Of a stretch of DNA of 64,000 nucleotides, positions 21,353-34,429 are shown one piece after another. Under the pieces are notes generated by a model. That model was not told where the DNA came from, searched no databases, and saw only the letters and a program-made list of their open reading frames with translations. Every line of letters begins with the position of its first letter. The first letter of the stretch is position 1. The DNA lies in NCBI GenBank assembly GCA_015179125.1, contig WHVA01000170.1:124001-188000 (forward strand), in the 5' to 3' direction. Both the position numbers and the translations under genes were made by a program. The DNA comes from Gautieria morchelliformis. Its lineage: Eukaryota; Basidiomycota; Agaricomycetes; Gomphales; Gomphaceae.

Positions 21353-22064
21353 GGTTAGAGGAATGATGGATGTGGGGAAGGAGATATTTGTGCTATAATT
21401 GTAGTGTTAGAATGTGGAGCGGAACATTGAAACTCAGTTTGGCTCACAAGACAATAAACATGGAAAATTGTGGCAGAGACAGACCGCCATTCGTCGTGCC
21501 TGTGCGAGTGTGCTCCACCAGTGACGGGCAGGATCGGCGTACGCACTAAGAGCTGAACCAGCGTGTGTGGTCGCGTGTATGGACCTGTACACATAGAAAA
21601 TTAGTTCCAATCCTATAAATTCACATTATTAAAAAGTTTTTTGTTTTTTTTTTTGGAAGTAACAACGATAGTGGAGATTTGTACAACTCACCTCCTGGCA
21701 GGCAGAGATGAGAAAGCCATAGCGTCATCTTTAAAAGACAATTCCTTCCTGAGTGACGAAGTCGTAGGCTTATCGAGGATCAACAACGGCGAGCGGCTTC
21801 AATATCAATAATAACCTGTTCGAACGGTCAGTATACGACATGGGCGATGACTGAAAATGGACTTGGTGTTAGCCGGTGTGGACAAAGCCGAGCGCCCACC
21901 CAGTTGATTTTGACCGTGCCCCTCCGGCAAGCCACACATGATCTCAACATTTGATCCAACTCCATTTTCCTTCAACCCGCGACCAACCCCATGCACGCCA
22001 ATGCTTGTGATAATTAAGCAACACGGCATTCCTGTTCATTCTAACTAGGTGACAAAGGTGGCTA
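21353..22064. other. Unannotated spacer
   Basis: No gene recognised. 21896-21928 is the reverse complement of 8284-8317 (core GGGGCACGGTCAAAATCAAC), with a further short match (GTTGAG) outside it. This points to two pieces of one old repeat. A T-run occurs at 21640-21655. Confidence 0.45.
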
Positions 22065-22125
22065 TATGCTCAGAGCCCAGTAACTATCTTAAACGGTTTA
22101 AGATAGTGACTGGGCTCTGGGCATA
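22065..22125. repeat. Long perfect-type hairpin
   Basis: Two 30-base arms (22065-22094 and 22096-22125) are inverted repeats with about two mismatches around a one-base centre. Motif: CAGAGCCCAGTAACTATC and its complement. It resembles the fused ends of a small inverted-repeat transposon or a strong cruciform. No adjacent gene explains it as a terminator. Confidence 0.85.
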
Positions 22126-25100
22126 CAGTCCCCTTCCTGCCACTGTTCGTGCATTCAAGCTCTATCGATACTAGCACCACTAGTTGTATTCTTACGTTCG
22201 GTACGAACAAGGCATGTTATGCATTCCAATAGCCTTACAGAGAGTAGGTAGCTGAAGCTTATGATCTCGCAGAAAACTCTCGACTCCGTGATATTCTAGC
22301 GCCTTGCAGACCTACTTTAAGTGTTGGGGAACACGCAACCGCGCTGGGCACACAGAGTGTAGGTGGTGGGAACGCATGATTGGGCGGGGAGAGGGGACGT
22401 GACTCGCTGGTAAGGTATGAAATTATGTGCATGATCGTTGACCCATGTAGACAGCCCAACGTTTCCGCACGCGACCCCAGGATCGATGACAATTTCCAAT
22501 TGTAAAAATGGAATTTCAATCACAAGCAGACATAAGTACAAGGGCTGGGTGTCAAAACCTTTTAACCACCAGGAAATCGAAGGCAATTAATCTGAATGAA
22601 AACGATCTGCCGTGTTTCTGGAAGGATTAAATGAGGAAGGGTTAGAGGGAGAGAGATGAGCTGTCGAAGCTGAGACACGATGCGACTAGACTACCCCGAG
22701 GGAGCAGCTCATAAATCCTGCATACGGTATCGATACAATCATGTGAGTCCCCTGAACTTGAGATGTCTTCGAGCATGAACTGGGTGTAGGCTTTCGTCCT
22801 TGTGTAGATATCGGAACGACCCTGTGATCTTCCAAATGCCAAGGTACATACGGGACTGTCCTAGCGTCAGTGAGAATCTCCCGTAGACCTTGTATTCTAA
22901 ATTTACCATGCTCGAATAGATCCGTCAACCGTAATACGGACGGTACAGTACCCGTACCGTACCGTCAGAGGGGGTGGGGTATTGATTATACGGATGGTAT
23001 ACGGCCTGCCGTATCCATAAACTTACCATGGATTATACGGCCGTAGCCGTAATACAGACAGTGTGCAGCCCTAAATCGAATTAGTGTAAACTGCGCAAAT
23101 TTTCTCTAACACATGGGTTTTCCAGCGAGTTCTGTCCTACCAAATATTTTGGCAGGATAGCTGTCAGTAATTGGCAAGGGTGTCTGGAACGGTCTCCTAA
23201 TTAGCCAGGAGCAATATTCATTATAATCTAGTTATGTAATTTCTGTACATTCCACACAGAATTAACATAAGGGTGGAACGTACGAAAATTATCTTGTAAC
23301 GCCTGCCAAATGTTCGTGTCAGGGCCATGAGTACAATATACACCTGGCACATCCAGTCTTAGCGATATAATCAATATAATCTGGTAATGAAAGCGCAAAA
23401 GATTAGATGTTTTGATTTGTTTCGGCGCCATTCTCCTGGGATGATGAACTCACCCATCAACAGAACGGCATTTACTGTCATTCGAAATTAATCATGAGTT
23501 TTCTGTGGAGCCAGCAAATTAACAGCCACCCACCAGCACGTGCAGATGGCAAGCTCCTCTACCGGATCTACTACCCGGTTCAACCCTGCCACCAAAAAGA
23601 ATGTGACACACAGATATGTAGTCAATGTACTTCTCTATGATCACACATGAAAATCAGATACGCGTGTCATGACGCGTTTATCTCCCATACTCAGAAGCTT
23701 AATTTTCCTATTTTCTCACCCCACCTTCGTGTTCGAATAGTTGGATTGCCATGACCTGTGCATTTCCAGCACCTTGGTACCCCCATTTTCCCTTTCGCTA
23801 CTCCTCCTCAGTATTCGCTCAGCTTCGCCCTCCACCTCGACCTCTCCTCCCCTATGTCACCCCTTTTTTCCCTTCCTTGCATTTCGCCGAACGGACATTC
23901 GCTGCTCGCATCATTCGCCAGCAGGCACACCATCAAAAACACGATCGATACCGTTCACTCGGCATGATGGTTCATCATTAACCCCATCGCCTTCTTAATC
24001 CAACCCCATTGGGCGTTCGTATGGTCGAAGCATGTTTGCAGGACACACCCTCCATAGGCCGTGCGGAATCAACCCAGTAGACCAAGGGTCCGTGCAGGGT
24101 AGCATGTATGCAGGTCCCAAGACATGGTTTTGTCCATAAGTGCCTTCGCCACCTTTACTCTCCGTCATTTCATATTCTCCCTCTTCCTGCATTCTATTGT
24201 ATGTTTATTTCATCTATGTTGTATCATGACTGCGCACCCCTATCCAACCCCGACTTGTAACGGTCTCTTTCCTATTCGCTGTTACCTTACGAGCATTCGA
24301 TATAAGTAGTTTACATTCACATGTATATTCCCCAGTTCAATTATCATACGTCGTCCATCTTGTGCAAACTTGACCTCGCTGTGATCATCGTCTTGAGCCT
24401 CTCCTTGAAGATTTCTATCTTCGACCACCCAAGGACTTAGGCATCACTGGTGAGTTCTCATACTTCGTCTTCATTACCTTAGCCTTCGAGCTACTTTCTG
24501 TGCTGTTGGCGAAGGGCTCCGAAGGAGCACCTTCGCCAGCGAAGGGACCGTCGAAACTTAGACAGCCCTTCCGCGATATCTTGCATGTTACGTCGTCAAG
24601 TGCTGCCAGCTGTTTCGCTACAACTGTAGACAGGGCGAGCCCCGTTCGGGCAACCCCTTTGTTTCGTGAACATTCATCGGTTCACTTATTTGCCGAATGG
24701 CATACTTATTCGCACAAGTTATTCGGGCATTCGTTGTGTTTACTAATACACGATATTAACGCCTAAAAACCAATCTTGACAACGCGTGCATCTGACCCTT
24801 TGTCTCTGAGAATTTGCTGTATGTACGGTGCCATCATTCTGTGGAGCGGGGCATGCCAGGGTCTTGAGTAGAATACACTACTAGGGAGGCTAAAGCACTG
24901 ACGACCCAGTTACATGAGTGCGTGCGTGGGGGATTGATATGAGCGGAAACAGTCAGGTACCGTTTGTGGTTTGTGACTGAAGAATCAGGGGAAGGGCGGA
25001 ACAGATGACGTAGGGTTCACAATAGATGTTTCAAAGTGAGAGATAGGCAATGAGCGGTGATGGACAGTGTAGAGCACAATCAGTGGGCAAGGAGGATCTG

Positions 25101-25652
25101 GCACATGCTCCTCCCCTCGGCTTACTATTCGTATTCAATTCACGCTCTCGCGCACGCTTCTCCTCAATAAAATAGCCAAGGTTCCAAATTATGCCTCCGC
25201 ACAGCGGAGAACAGCCCGAGGTTGAGCGGTGTCAGTCTCCTTGACATGGCAGCAACGCATCTTGGTTCTAGGAGACCGCACAGTGGATGGGGAATAAGTA
25301 GATTTAGCGACGAGGTAGGCCATGACAAAATTAGACTAACTCGAGAAGATTCCTGGTGCACGTGTACTTCTGCATTCTGCAATGTGGATCTGCTCGTGGA
25401 CTAAACTGCTTGATCCTGAGGCTGACAAGGATACCATGCATTTGAAAGTGAAAGAATCAACATGAAGGGGGCAGCAATAAAATCATCATAGATGCTCGGA
25501 CACAGAGGGGAAAGCCGGGGTAGCGTTGAGTTGCGCTTTGTAGGCGGCTAGGCCCAGGTCGCACCTAGCTTTTGGAGTTTCGCGTTTTAACTTATAAAAT
25601 TTGGATCAATGTATGATTCCGCCTGACCATGACTCGGACATGTTGACTTAGT
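22126..25652. other. Gene-poor stretch
   Basis: I see no supported gene. 22925-23075 is rich in CCGTAATACGG, GTACCGTACCG and related motifs that look like a worn MITE. 24507-24540 holds a small hairpin (GGCGAAGG..CCTTCGCC). ORFs at 23741-23998 are low-complexity Pro/Ser frames overlapping one another and are not credible genes. Confidence 0.5.
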
Positions 25653-25660
25653 GTAGGAGT

Positions 25661-26628
25661 TAGGGCACGGGGGCAAAGTCCGGAGTTTATAACTTTGGGT
25701 TAGTCACACGTTAGTCACACAGTTTATAACATGTGACCAACCTGGTGGCCTTGCAACTGGTGTTTCAAACACAGCTTACATAAGACTGACAACCCCGGCC
25801 TTATGTATTTTTAGATTTACCGTCTCCTTACCCAAAACCTCCTCCAAGCTTTGACCCCCTTTGCAGTTGTGTGCGACCGTTGTCTGTCCCTGACCTCCGA
25901 CCCCTTTTTCCTTTCCAGGTGATCAGGCCTTTCCACTTTCCTGGTAAGCGGCCCCTTTCCAGAGGCTTCACCTGGTCGGTAGTGAATGTGCTCTAGTATC
26001 AATTTACACTAATTGCACGAGACGTGTCCTCTTGCCCGCCCATCATGGATCGCGAGTGCCGCGACAGCCTTAAAAGGCTTGATCTGTACCTTCGCAAACT
26101 GCAGCTTCATCTCTGGCCATCGCTGAGTCTTTCTCGCATTATAATTTCACGCAGTTTTCTCTAGACCCCGACTGGGTAGAAGCCATAGGAAGTGTCGACG
26201 GCGCGGTGAACATCAGATGAAGTGGCTGAGAACAAGGAGGCGGATGATGGGTTGTGGGAAGATGAGGAGGAGGAGGAGGAGGAAAATTCTGACCCAAAGT
26301 CTGCACGCGAGACTGCAAGCCATGGATATAGAGGTGGGTGATGGGGTAGACATTGGTGTCACGCAACTTCGCGACTATTTGAGTGAGCACCCGGCCTTGC
26401 CACCACTGGTCAATGTCGGAGAGGATCCAACTGCAGTGATGAAGAAGGCAGCTGGCAGTGCACCTAGAGTTTTTGAAGTACCAGACATACTATTCTAAAA
26501 AACTCGCAATCTTTGTAATCACGGTCATATCAGCCACAGTTTGAAACACATGTTTGAAACACCGTGTTTATAACACGGTGTGTTACTAACGTGTGTCAAA
26601 CCCCCGACGACTTTGCCCCCGTGCCCTA
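25661..26628. mobile_element. hAT-like non-autonomous element (968 bp)
   Basis: Both ends carry the identical 20-base terminal inverted repeat TAGGGCACGGGGGCAAAGTC, followed by further diverged subterminal inverted repeats (ACACGTTAGT, TTATAAC, TTTCAAACA). The flanks are an exact 8-bp direct duplication, GTAGGAGT, at 25653-25660 and 26629-26636. An 8-bp target duplication and a TAGGG start are typical of hAT elements. The interior has a Glu-run exon (near 26217-26330, EDEEEEEEEN) and a short frame ending 26498, but no transposase core, so mobility would depend on a partner elsewhere. Confidence 0.93.
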
Positions 26629-26636
26629 GTAGGAGT

Positions 26637-29398
26637 TGGTCTGTAGACTGTGACATGTGTCACGATGTGACTCCACGTGCAATCTCTTATGTTTCTCCCG
26701 TGGCGGGCCCCAACTAGACTATGTCTACGCTCATATGTCATGAGAGACGTCCCACCTTCATCGATATTGCCCGCCTCTATCGCCGTCGTACGAACGTACA
26801 CGCAGGATCGTTCTACAACTCACATGCCATGCACACCTTGGCACCGCGCACGCACATGTAATTCGAGGTAAGGTTCGCTGTTCAGGATATACACTCCCCC
26901 CCAGATATCCGTCAAATACACAAGCGTCTGGAGGCGCGATATAAAAATCGTCTCACTCATCGTACAAGTTTCCTACACGAGAGCGAGCTGATTTTGTTGA
27001 GGCCCAGAACGCACGCCTCAACTGTGCTGTCATGGTGAGAATCCCACATTCCGCTGACCTTGGGAGTATCCTTCAATTACGATTGTCATGTTTGACAATT
27101 CAAATCCGGCGGTTTCAAAACTCGAACTTGCGTAGGACTCAATGGTGTCCATGTCGATGTCCGTGCAATACGACAGATCCTTAGAGAAGCTAATCACGCA
27201 GCGACTGAACTCCCTCAAGTCTCCAGGCAGGCCCCTCTTCGAGTATCACCATAGGCCTTATCCGACTTACGCTCGTCGCATCAATTGCACGTTCTGGAAA
27301 CCCTAGATCTCGGTCAATACGCAAGCCTCGATAAGAAACCATGATGCAGACAGTATCTCTGAGTCACATTGATCATGCCGAGCTTGTATAAATTCAACAA
27401 TTTTACTAGAAACTTAACAGTTCTCGTATTATTCACTGCATGGCTGCACGTTGATATCTCCTTGGTTTCTTCGAGGCAGCATCTTGTGCCTATAATATTG
27501 GCGAGGTAACCCCTGGTGCCTAGCAGACCGATACCTCGTCTGAACTTCCCAACGCGTCAATGGGACGAGAAGAACATGCCTACCACCAGACAGTGCCACT
27601 CGTGAATTTGCCTCAGCTCACCGTATCGACATGACAACAGGGCCTCTTGCTTGTTTGCCAAATACTTCCTGCCGTAAGCTTCATTAAGACTGAGGAGTTC
27701 ACGATACTCACAGCTGGCAATAGGCGTACCAGGTGGTGTGCTGGAAAGGCGCCTCAAGATGGACGCATGACAATTTGCCTGTCGGTTGCTGTCGAAGTGA
27801 CCCTCGTGTGAATAAGGGTTGACTTTAATCTTGCTAATGCACACTTTGAGGTTCAGTGGACTCGTAATAACGTCTAGGCGTAATGAGGAGGCGAACGTGG
27901 AGGAGAAGCTGGTCAGACGCATGTGGGAAAGAGTTGCCCCTAGAAGTGATTCCTCTATTCTCGTGAGCATTTCCGCTCCGTTATCTAGCTTAGAGGCTTC
28001 AGTGAGCGAAACCGAACGGCATCAGTGAATTTTGCCTCTGCGATGAGAGAACAGTCTCTTTACTGACTTGAAGATATCCTGGCTCTGCTTCGTGTACGTT
28101 CTGGTCGGATTGTAAGGGGGGTCGGGTCTTAGTCTTAGGTGTCGTGGGTGCGCGTGTACGTGTGATGCTGATGCAGTGACGATGATGATGCACGGGAAAT
28201 TGTCGAGAAAGCATCACCTTCACAGGGGGACACGCTGTCGAGTTCCCAGCACGGCTCATCGAGCTTGGGTGCGAACGTCCATTCTAGCCCGTGGCCGCGT
28301 CCAATTCCCCCACGGGCTGAGGCGAGCCCGCCGTCCGTAAACTCGACGCTGACGTCAATACTGAACGCAAATCTCCCCCCAAATTTGAGGTAGAGCACCC
28401 TCCCCAACGTCTATCGAACGTCGGCCGAGGCGCATTCCCGTACTCCCTTCCCAGGCATCCTGCGACAGCAGAAGTGGCACACACACCAAGTGAAGGCTGA
28501 GCAAGGATCGGCATGTGCAGAAAGTTTGTGGAGGATTTTCGTATATCTGCAGCTGCTCCGGTATTCTCATCACAGACACGTTGGTCAGGTGCACAGCCGT
28601 ATTGGATATGCGTCAACACATGGGCACGTATACCGGCGAGCACTTCTTCTCTCCCTTCCTCCGTTTCGGCCGCAGGTCGAATTGGAAATTATAGTTAGCT
28701 GCCAAGGGATGGGCGCGCCATCCCTGAGCAATGACTCGGAGACTGTTTCATCTACTGATGCTTTGGCTCATGGGCGCCCTTCCATCAATGGTTTATAACT
28801 GGGGGGGTACCTTGTAGCCACCGCACATTTCCTGTGCGGTTGTTTCAGCACGTTGGACGATTTTAGTGCGGGAGTTTACATAGATCAGTTTACCGGTGAT
28901 TCAACCAGAATTCACTAGCTCATCCTCCTCTAGACGTAGGACTTTCCCTCTGCAATTAAAACTATACCATTTGGCGGATCAGAGTTCGGCCGGAACCCTG
29001 CATATTCCAAATGCACCTGGACCTTCCAACAATTTAGGTGTGGTAATTCTTTCCATAACCGGCCGCGCTTGTAACATTTGTACAGAATAAATATTTCCAC
29101 CATTCGCTGCGGAAGATTTTTGTCACAAACTGACTGTAATAGGAGAGAATGCGACCGGCCAGCTGTCTGAACTCGCGTTCGCTGTTCAGGCCACGGCTCA
29201 GTTAGCTATGATTTCCACCATCTGCGGCAATTGCCGTGACTGCAATAGGAAGGCGTTCGATGTTTATCCCACGGCTCAGTTACATGTGATTTACCCCTGA
29301 GATCGCTGGAAGCAAACCTCGAAAAATCCGTGTAGAAGCAGATGGGTTGGCACCGAACCCAATCGACGATTCGACCACGTGAACCCTTCTGTAAGTAA
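26637..29398. other. Gene-poor stretch with one orphan ORF
   Basis: Apart from the orphan frame at 27557-27970, nothing is recognised. Several overlapping frames on the minus strand at 28135-28643 could include exons of an unknown gene (for example LKFGGRFAFSIDVSVEFTDG), but no consistent splice model was found. 29118-29285 contains a rough direct repeat of about 110 bases (CCACGGCTCAGTTA occurs twice). Confidence 0.45.
27557..27970 (-). CDS. Orphan hypothetical ORF
   Basis: A 137-residue uninterrupted frame, MLTRIEESLLGATLSHMRLT at the start and GELRQIHEWHCLVVGMFFSS near the end. I recognise no domain, signal peptide or membrane segment. Composition is not obviously wrong for a protein, but there is no homologous copy in the window and no splice context to support it. 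It could equally be chance. Confidence 0.25.
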   Translation of the reverse strand: MLTRIEESLLGATLSHMRLTSFSSTFASSLRLDVITSPLNLKVCISKIKVNPYSHEGHFDSNRQANCHASILRRLSSTPPGTPIASCEYRELLSLNEAYGRKYLANKQEALLSCRYGELRQIHEWHCLVVGMFFSSH

Positions 29399-31450
29399 AA
29401 GTCGTACGAATCACCCGTATGGTCTGGAGGGTGTTGGGCTGATCTGGGATGTCCTCTGTCATTTGTCTTCTTTCTCTATGTTTTCGGAGGTTTTTTTTTT
29501 ATCTCCGATATAGTCTCCATCATAACTTACCGTCACTTCATGCGCAATTCCTATGGCGATAACTACCCAGTCACGGGCATAACCACTACATCGTCCCGTG
29601 AATGTTACCCTGGACTATGAGGAGCTGAGTCGCAATCAAGCTTAAGTCAAGCTCCGAGTCAGGCGTACGCTTATCAGGGCAGATCGGCCGAATAAACCTT
29701 GTCTTTTGCTGTCCATGAAAGTGATCTATTCTCCACGGGAGTTTTCATCGGCAAACTATAGGGGCCATAATCTGTATGCCAACCAGGGCGTAACAGTTCT
29801 GGACCCAGCCCCAGTGGAGGTGGCATTGCACTTCCGGTCCGCGGGGCAACTTGTCTTTCCAAAACTATGTGCCTTGTACTACAATAGTACACCGCGCAAT
29901 TGCCAGTCTGTGTTCGGGTGGTTGTGGAACGTCATCTCCTGTTTGATCCTATTTGCTTCGTGACGGCAGCCGGCGGTTATATATGTGCTTGAATCTTGTT
30001 ACGAGTCTCAGATCGGGGGACAATATCCAGGTAGATTCAAGTTGTTCGGTCCTATTGAAAGCTCGTACACTGCTGACGTTCTGTCTGTATTGTTTATGGC
30101 TAGTCGAGAAACCTAACTTCTGCCGTCAGTGGAGAACATCGCAGTACAGGACACGGTCAATTAGGTGTCAGATCACTGTCTATTTCACTGGCGCTGACCG
30201 GTAATCAACTTGAGCAGCTTAATGTGCCCTGAGAGAATCACTCCATGCTGTCAAACGCCCTGGATAAATCACGCGATACTACAGATTTCTGCCAGCCGGT
30301 GCCAATGCGTCACAGCCATTAGAAGACTGTCACAGCTGGGAATAGCAACATGGAGCATTAACTGGGACTATAAGAAGGCTAGCAGGAGCTGGGACTATAA
30401 GCGCGACCCAGTTGACACCATATATGCAATCATTCACCAGCTTGATGGACAACTCGGTTGCACGAACGCCGAGGTATTGTCTGACCATTGGTTCGTCTTT
30501 TGATGCTGAGAGTCCGGATCCTGTCCCCGTATTCACACAGGCCTATGTCGCCCCTCCCGGGCCGCAGCCCTTTTTTGTGTACACGGACCGTTTCTTACCC
30601 TGACACTTGTGAGCTTACTGCTACACTCATGTGTCATCGTTATAATATCTACGCAGGATTTTCCTGACAGCCTCTTTCACTGATGTCGCCATTCCCCGTT
30701 CCTATGCTGGCAACGGGGCGATCGGTACGTATCTTTCACTACTCCAGAACGTGAGGCGCACTGCCCGTGACATCTTTCAATTCCCTTACCACAGCACCTA
30801 CCTTCGATGACGACACCGCCGGTGAGTGGTGCTTGGCTGCCATTACTGATACTGACAGCATATATGTCAGATATGCTCCTAAGAATGGAAGACGTCTTGA
30901 GGGCTCCTTCGTTCTTTCGTGATGATCCTCCACGAGTGTCCGGCCTTGAGGCGCCCCTCCCCGTTACTGTCGAAGAAGTTCGCGGACCTCCTCAACACAG
31001 CATCATACAGGTCGACAACAGCACAAGGACCTTCCACCTCAAACGATACATTGTCAAGACCAAGGATAATGACAGCACACACTTCTGGTGTGGCTACCCA
31101 GATTGTTCGCATGATCGCTTCTATGCCAGGCAACAGGTAATATCGCACATCCGCTCTGTCCACCTCAAAGAGAAGCCCTTTAAATGCGCGACTTGGTACG
31201 CCGATGATAGACGTGAGCCTTCTAGACCTTGCTTCTTACTGAAAGCTTACAGCGAGATGTACTTTGTGCGCAAGCAAGACGCCACTCGTCACGTCAGGAC
31301 GATGAATGAAGGTAAGAAATACGAGTGCACTGTCTGGTAAGCACACTACCCCATCCCCTTCATGCGCGTTCAGACGTGAGATCTACCCACCAGTCATAAA
31401 AAGTACGCCCGTAAGGACTACCGCGATAAGCATGAGAGGGGTTGCCAATT
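29399..31450 (+). repeat. Duplicated segment, copy B (uninterrupted)
   Basis: This is the second, complete copy of the segment at 1-746 plus 4983-6337. It shows the pre-insertion state of the Copia-1 target (TAGTC at about 30101). It contains the second C2H2 zinc-finger ORF. Its left half differs from copy A by many small changes, and its right half is nearly identical. Confidence 0.9.
30864..31340 (+). CDS. C2H2 zinc-finger protein (copy B)
   Basis: Same 158-residue frame as at 5751-6227, with only one or two residue differences near the N-terminus (APSFFRDD against APPFFRDD). The C2H2 finger CGYPDCSHD...SHIRSVH and the Cys-rich tail are conserved exactly. The possible intron upstream (donor GTGAGTGG after ACACCGCCG) is shorter than in copy A. 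Conservation of the frame in both copies argues that it is, or recently was, coding. Confidence 0.6.
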   Translation: MSDMLLRMEDVLRAPSFFRDDPPRVSGLEAPLPVTVEEVRGPPQHSIIQVDNSTRTFHLKRYIVKTKDNDSTHFWCGYPDCSHDRFYARQQVISHIRSVHLKEKPFKCATWYADDRREPSRPCFLLKAYSEMYFVRKQDATRHVRTMNEGKKYECTVW

Positions 31451-31971
31451 CTAGGTGGTATAAATGTTGGATCGCAGCGATGCACTGAGGCATTGTATTG
31501 AGGATGTATTTGATGTATTTGTAGTATCAACCACACACTCGGCAGGAGCATGAAGAGGTTCTCACTGCTGCGCTAATACATCGTCCTTTGAAGGACTCAT
31601 ATCAGCGGATGACATCTAGGGGTCTGGACGGATAAATTGCCATTGTTCGCGGTATCGCAATAAAAGGAACATCAACCATGGCCGGAGAGCCCATCACTGC
31701 CTACTTACACCGCCACCTTGGATATCAGCAGCAATATACAGCAAGAGACTCGTTATGCAGACAGCTGAGATGTGGCTATCCTTTATGGATTTGCGCCGTG
31801 TCAGAAGGCCAGAAGGAGTTGAGAAGCGCCATGAGGTAACGTGCCATCGATGTGACGAGCGCAGGCTAGATACGGCCTGGACCACCTGGGGAAGGCGTGT
31901 CTGGCAAACATTAGGGGTCTGGTACAATATATAAGATTTTATCGGGGTTGGAGAAGCCAATTGCTCCTAGT
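31451..31971. other. Upstream region of the CaMK-like gene
   Basis: No gene recognised. TATATAAGATTTTATC near 31928-31943 is a candidate TATA-like element about 40 bases before the kinase ATG. That distance leaves a very short leader. Confidence 0.35.
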
Positions 31972-34005
<2,034 letters not shown>

Positions 34006-34429
34006 ACATGTATGGTCTCTCGCCTGTCGGTTCGTTATGAAATGCCGTGTACCCGATCTATGGTCTTGCTTGGTTCTCTGGTTCCTTTTGTCGTACCATA
34101 TCGTATTATAATGCTTTCACCTGATATGAGTACTTACCACCTCACCCCGGCGTTGCACAGAGGTAGGCCGGTCTGCGATCCATGTACAGAGTGGAATTAC
34201 ATTACATACATAACGAGATGACGATGCAAAAGGTCTTATCCGAAACAATGATATGATTGCGACGTAACTTCGGCAGAACGCAGGGATTGCAGGATGTGGT
34301 GTGTAAGAGATGAGAATGAATGGCGAAAATCGAACACAGAAAATTGGAATCAAAACGTGCTAGTAGCCGGATAAGATACAGCTGAGGAATGACAACCCGA
34401 AATGTACCAGAGCAACGAGAGAACCAGCT

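Noticed and set aside
22925..23075. MITE with CCGTAATACGG and GTACCGTACCG motifs
   Set aside because: The motif clustering is clear but I could not find matching termini or a target duplication, so it is mentioned only within the gap entry.
28135..28643. Minus-strand gene
   Set aside because: Three overlapping frames look partly protein-like, but no splice sites connect them into one model and no domain is recognised.
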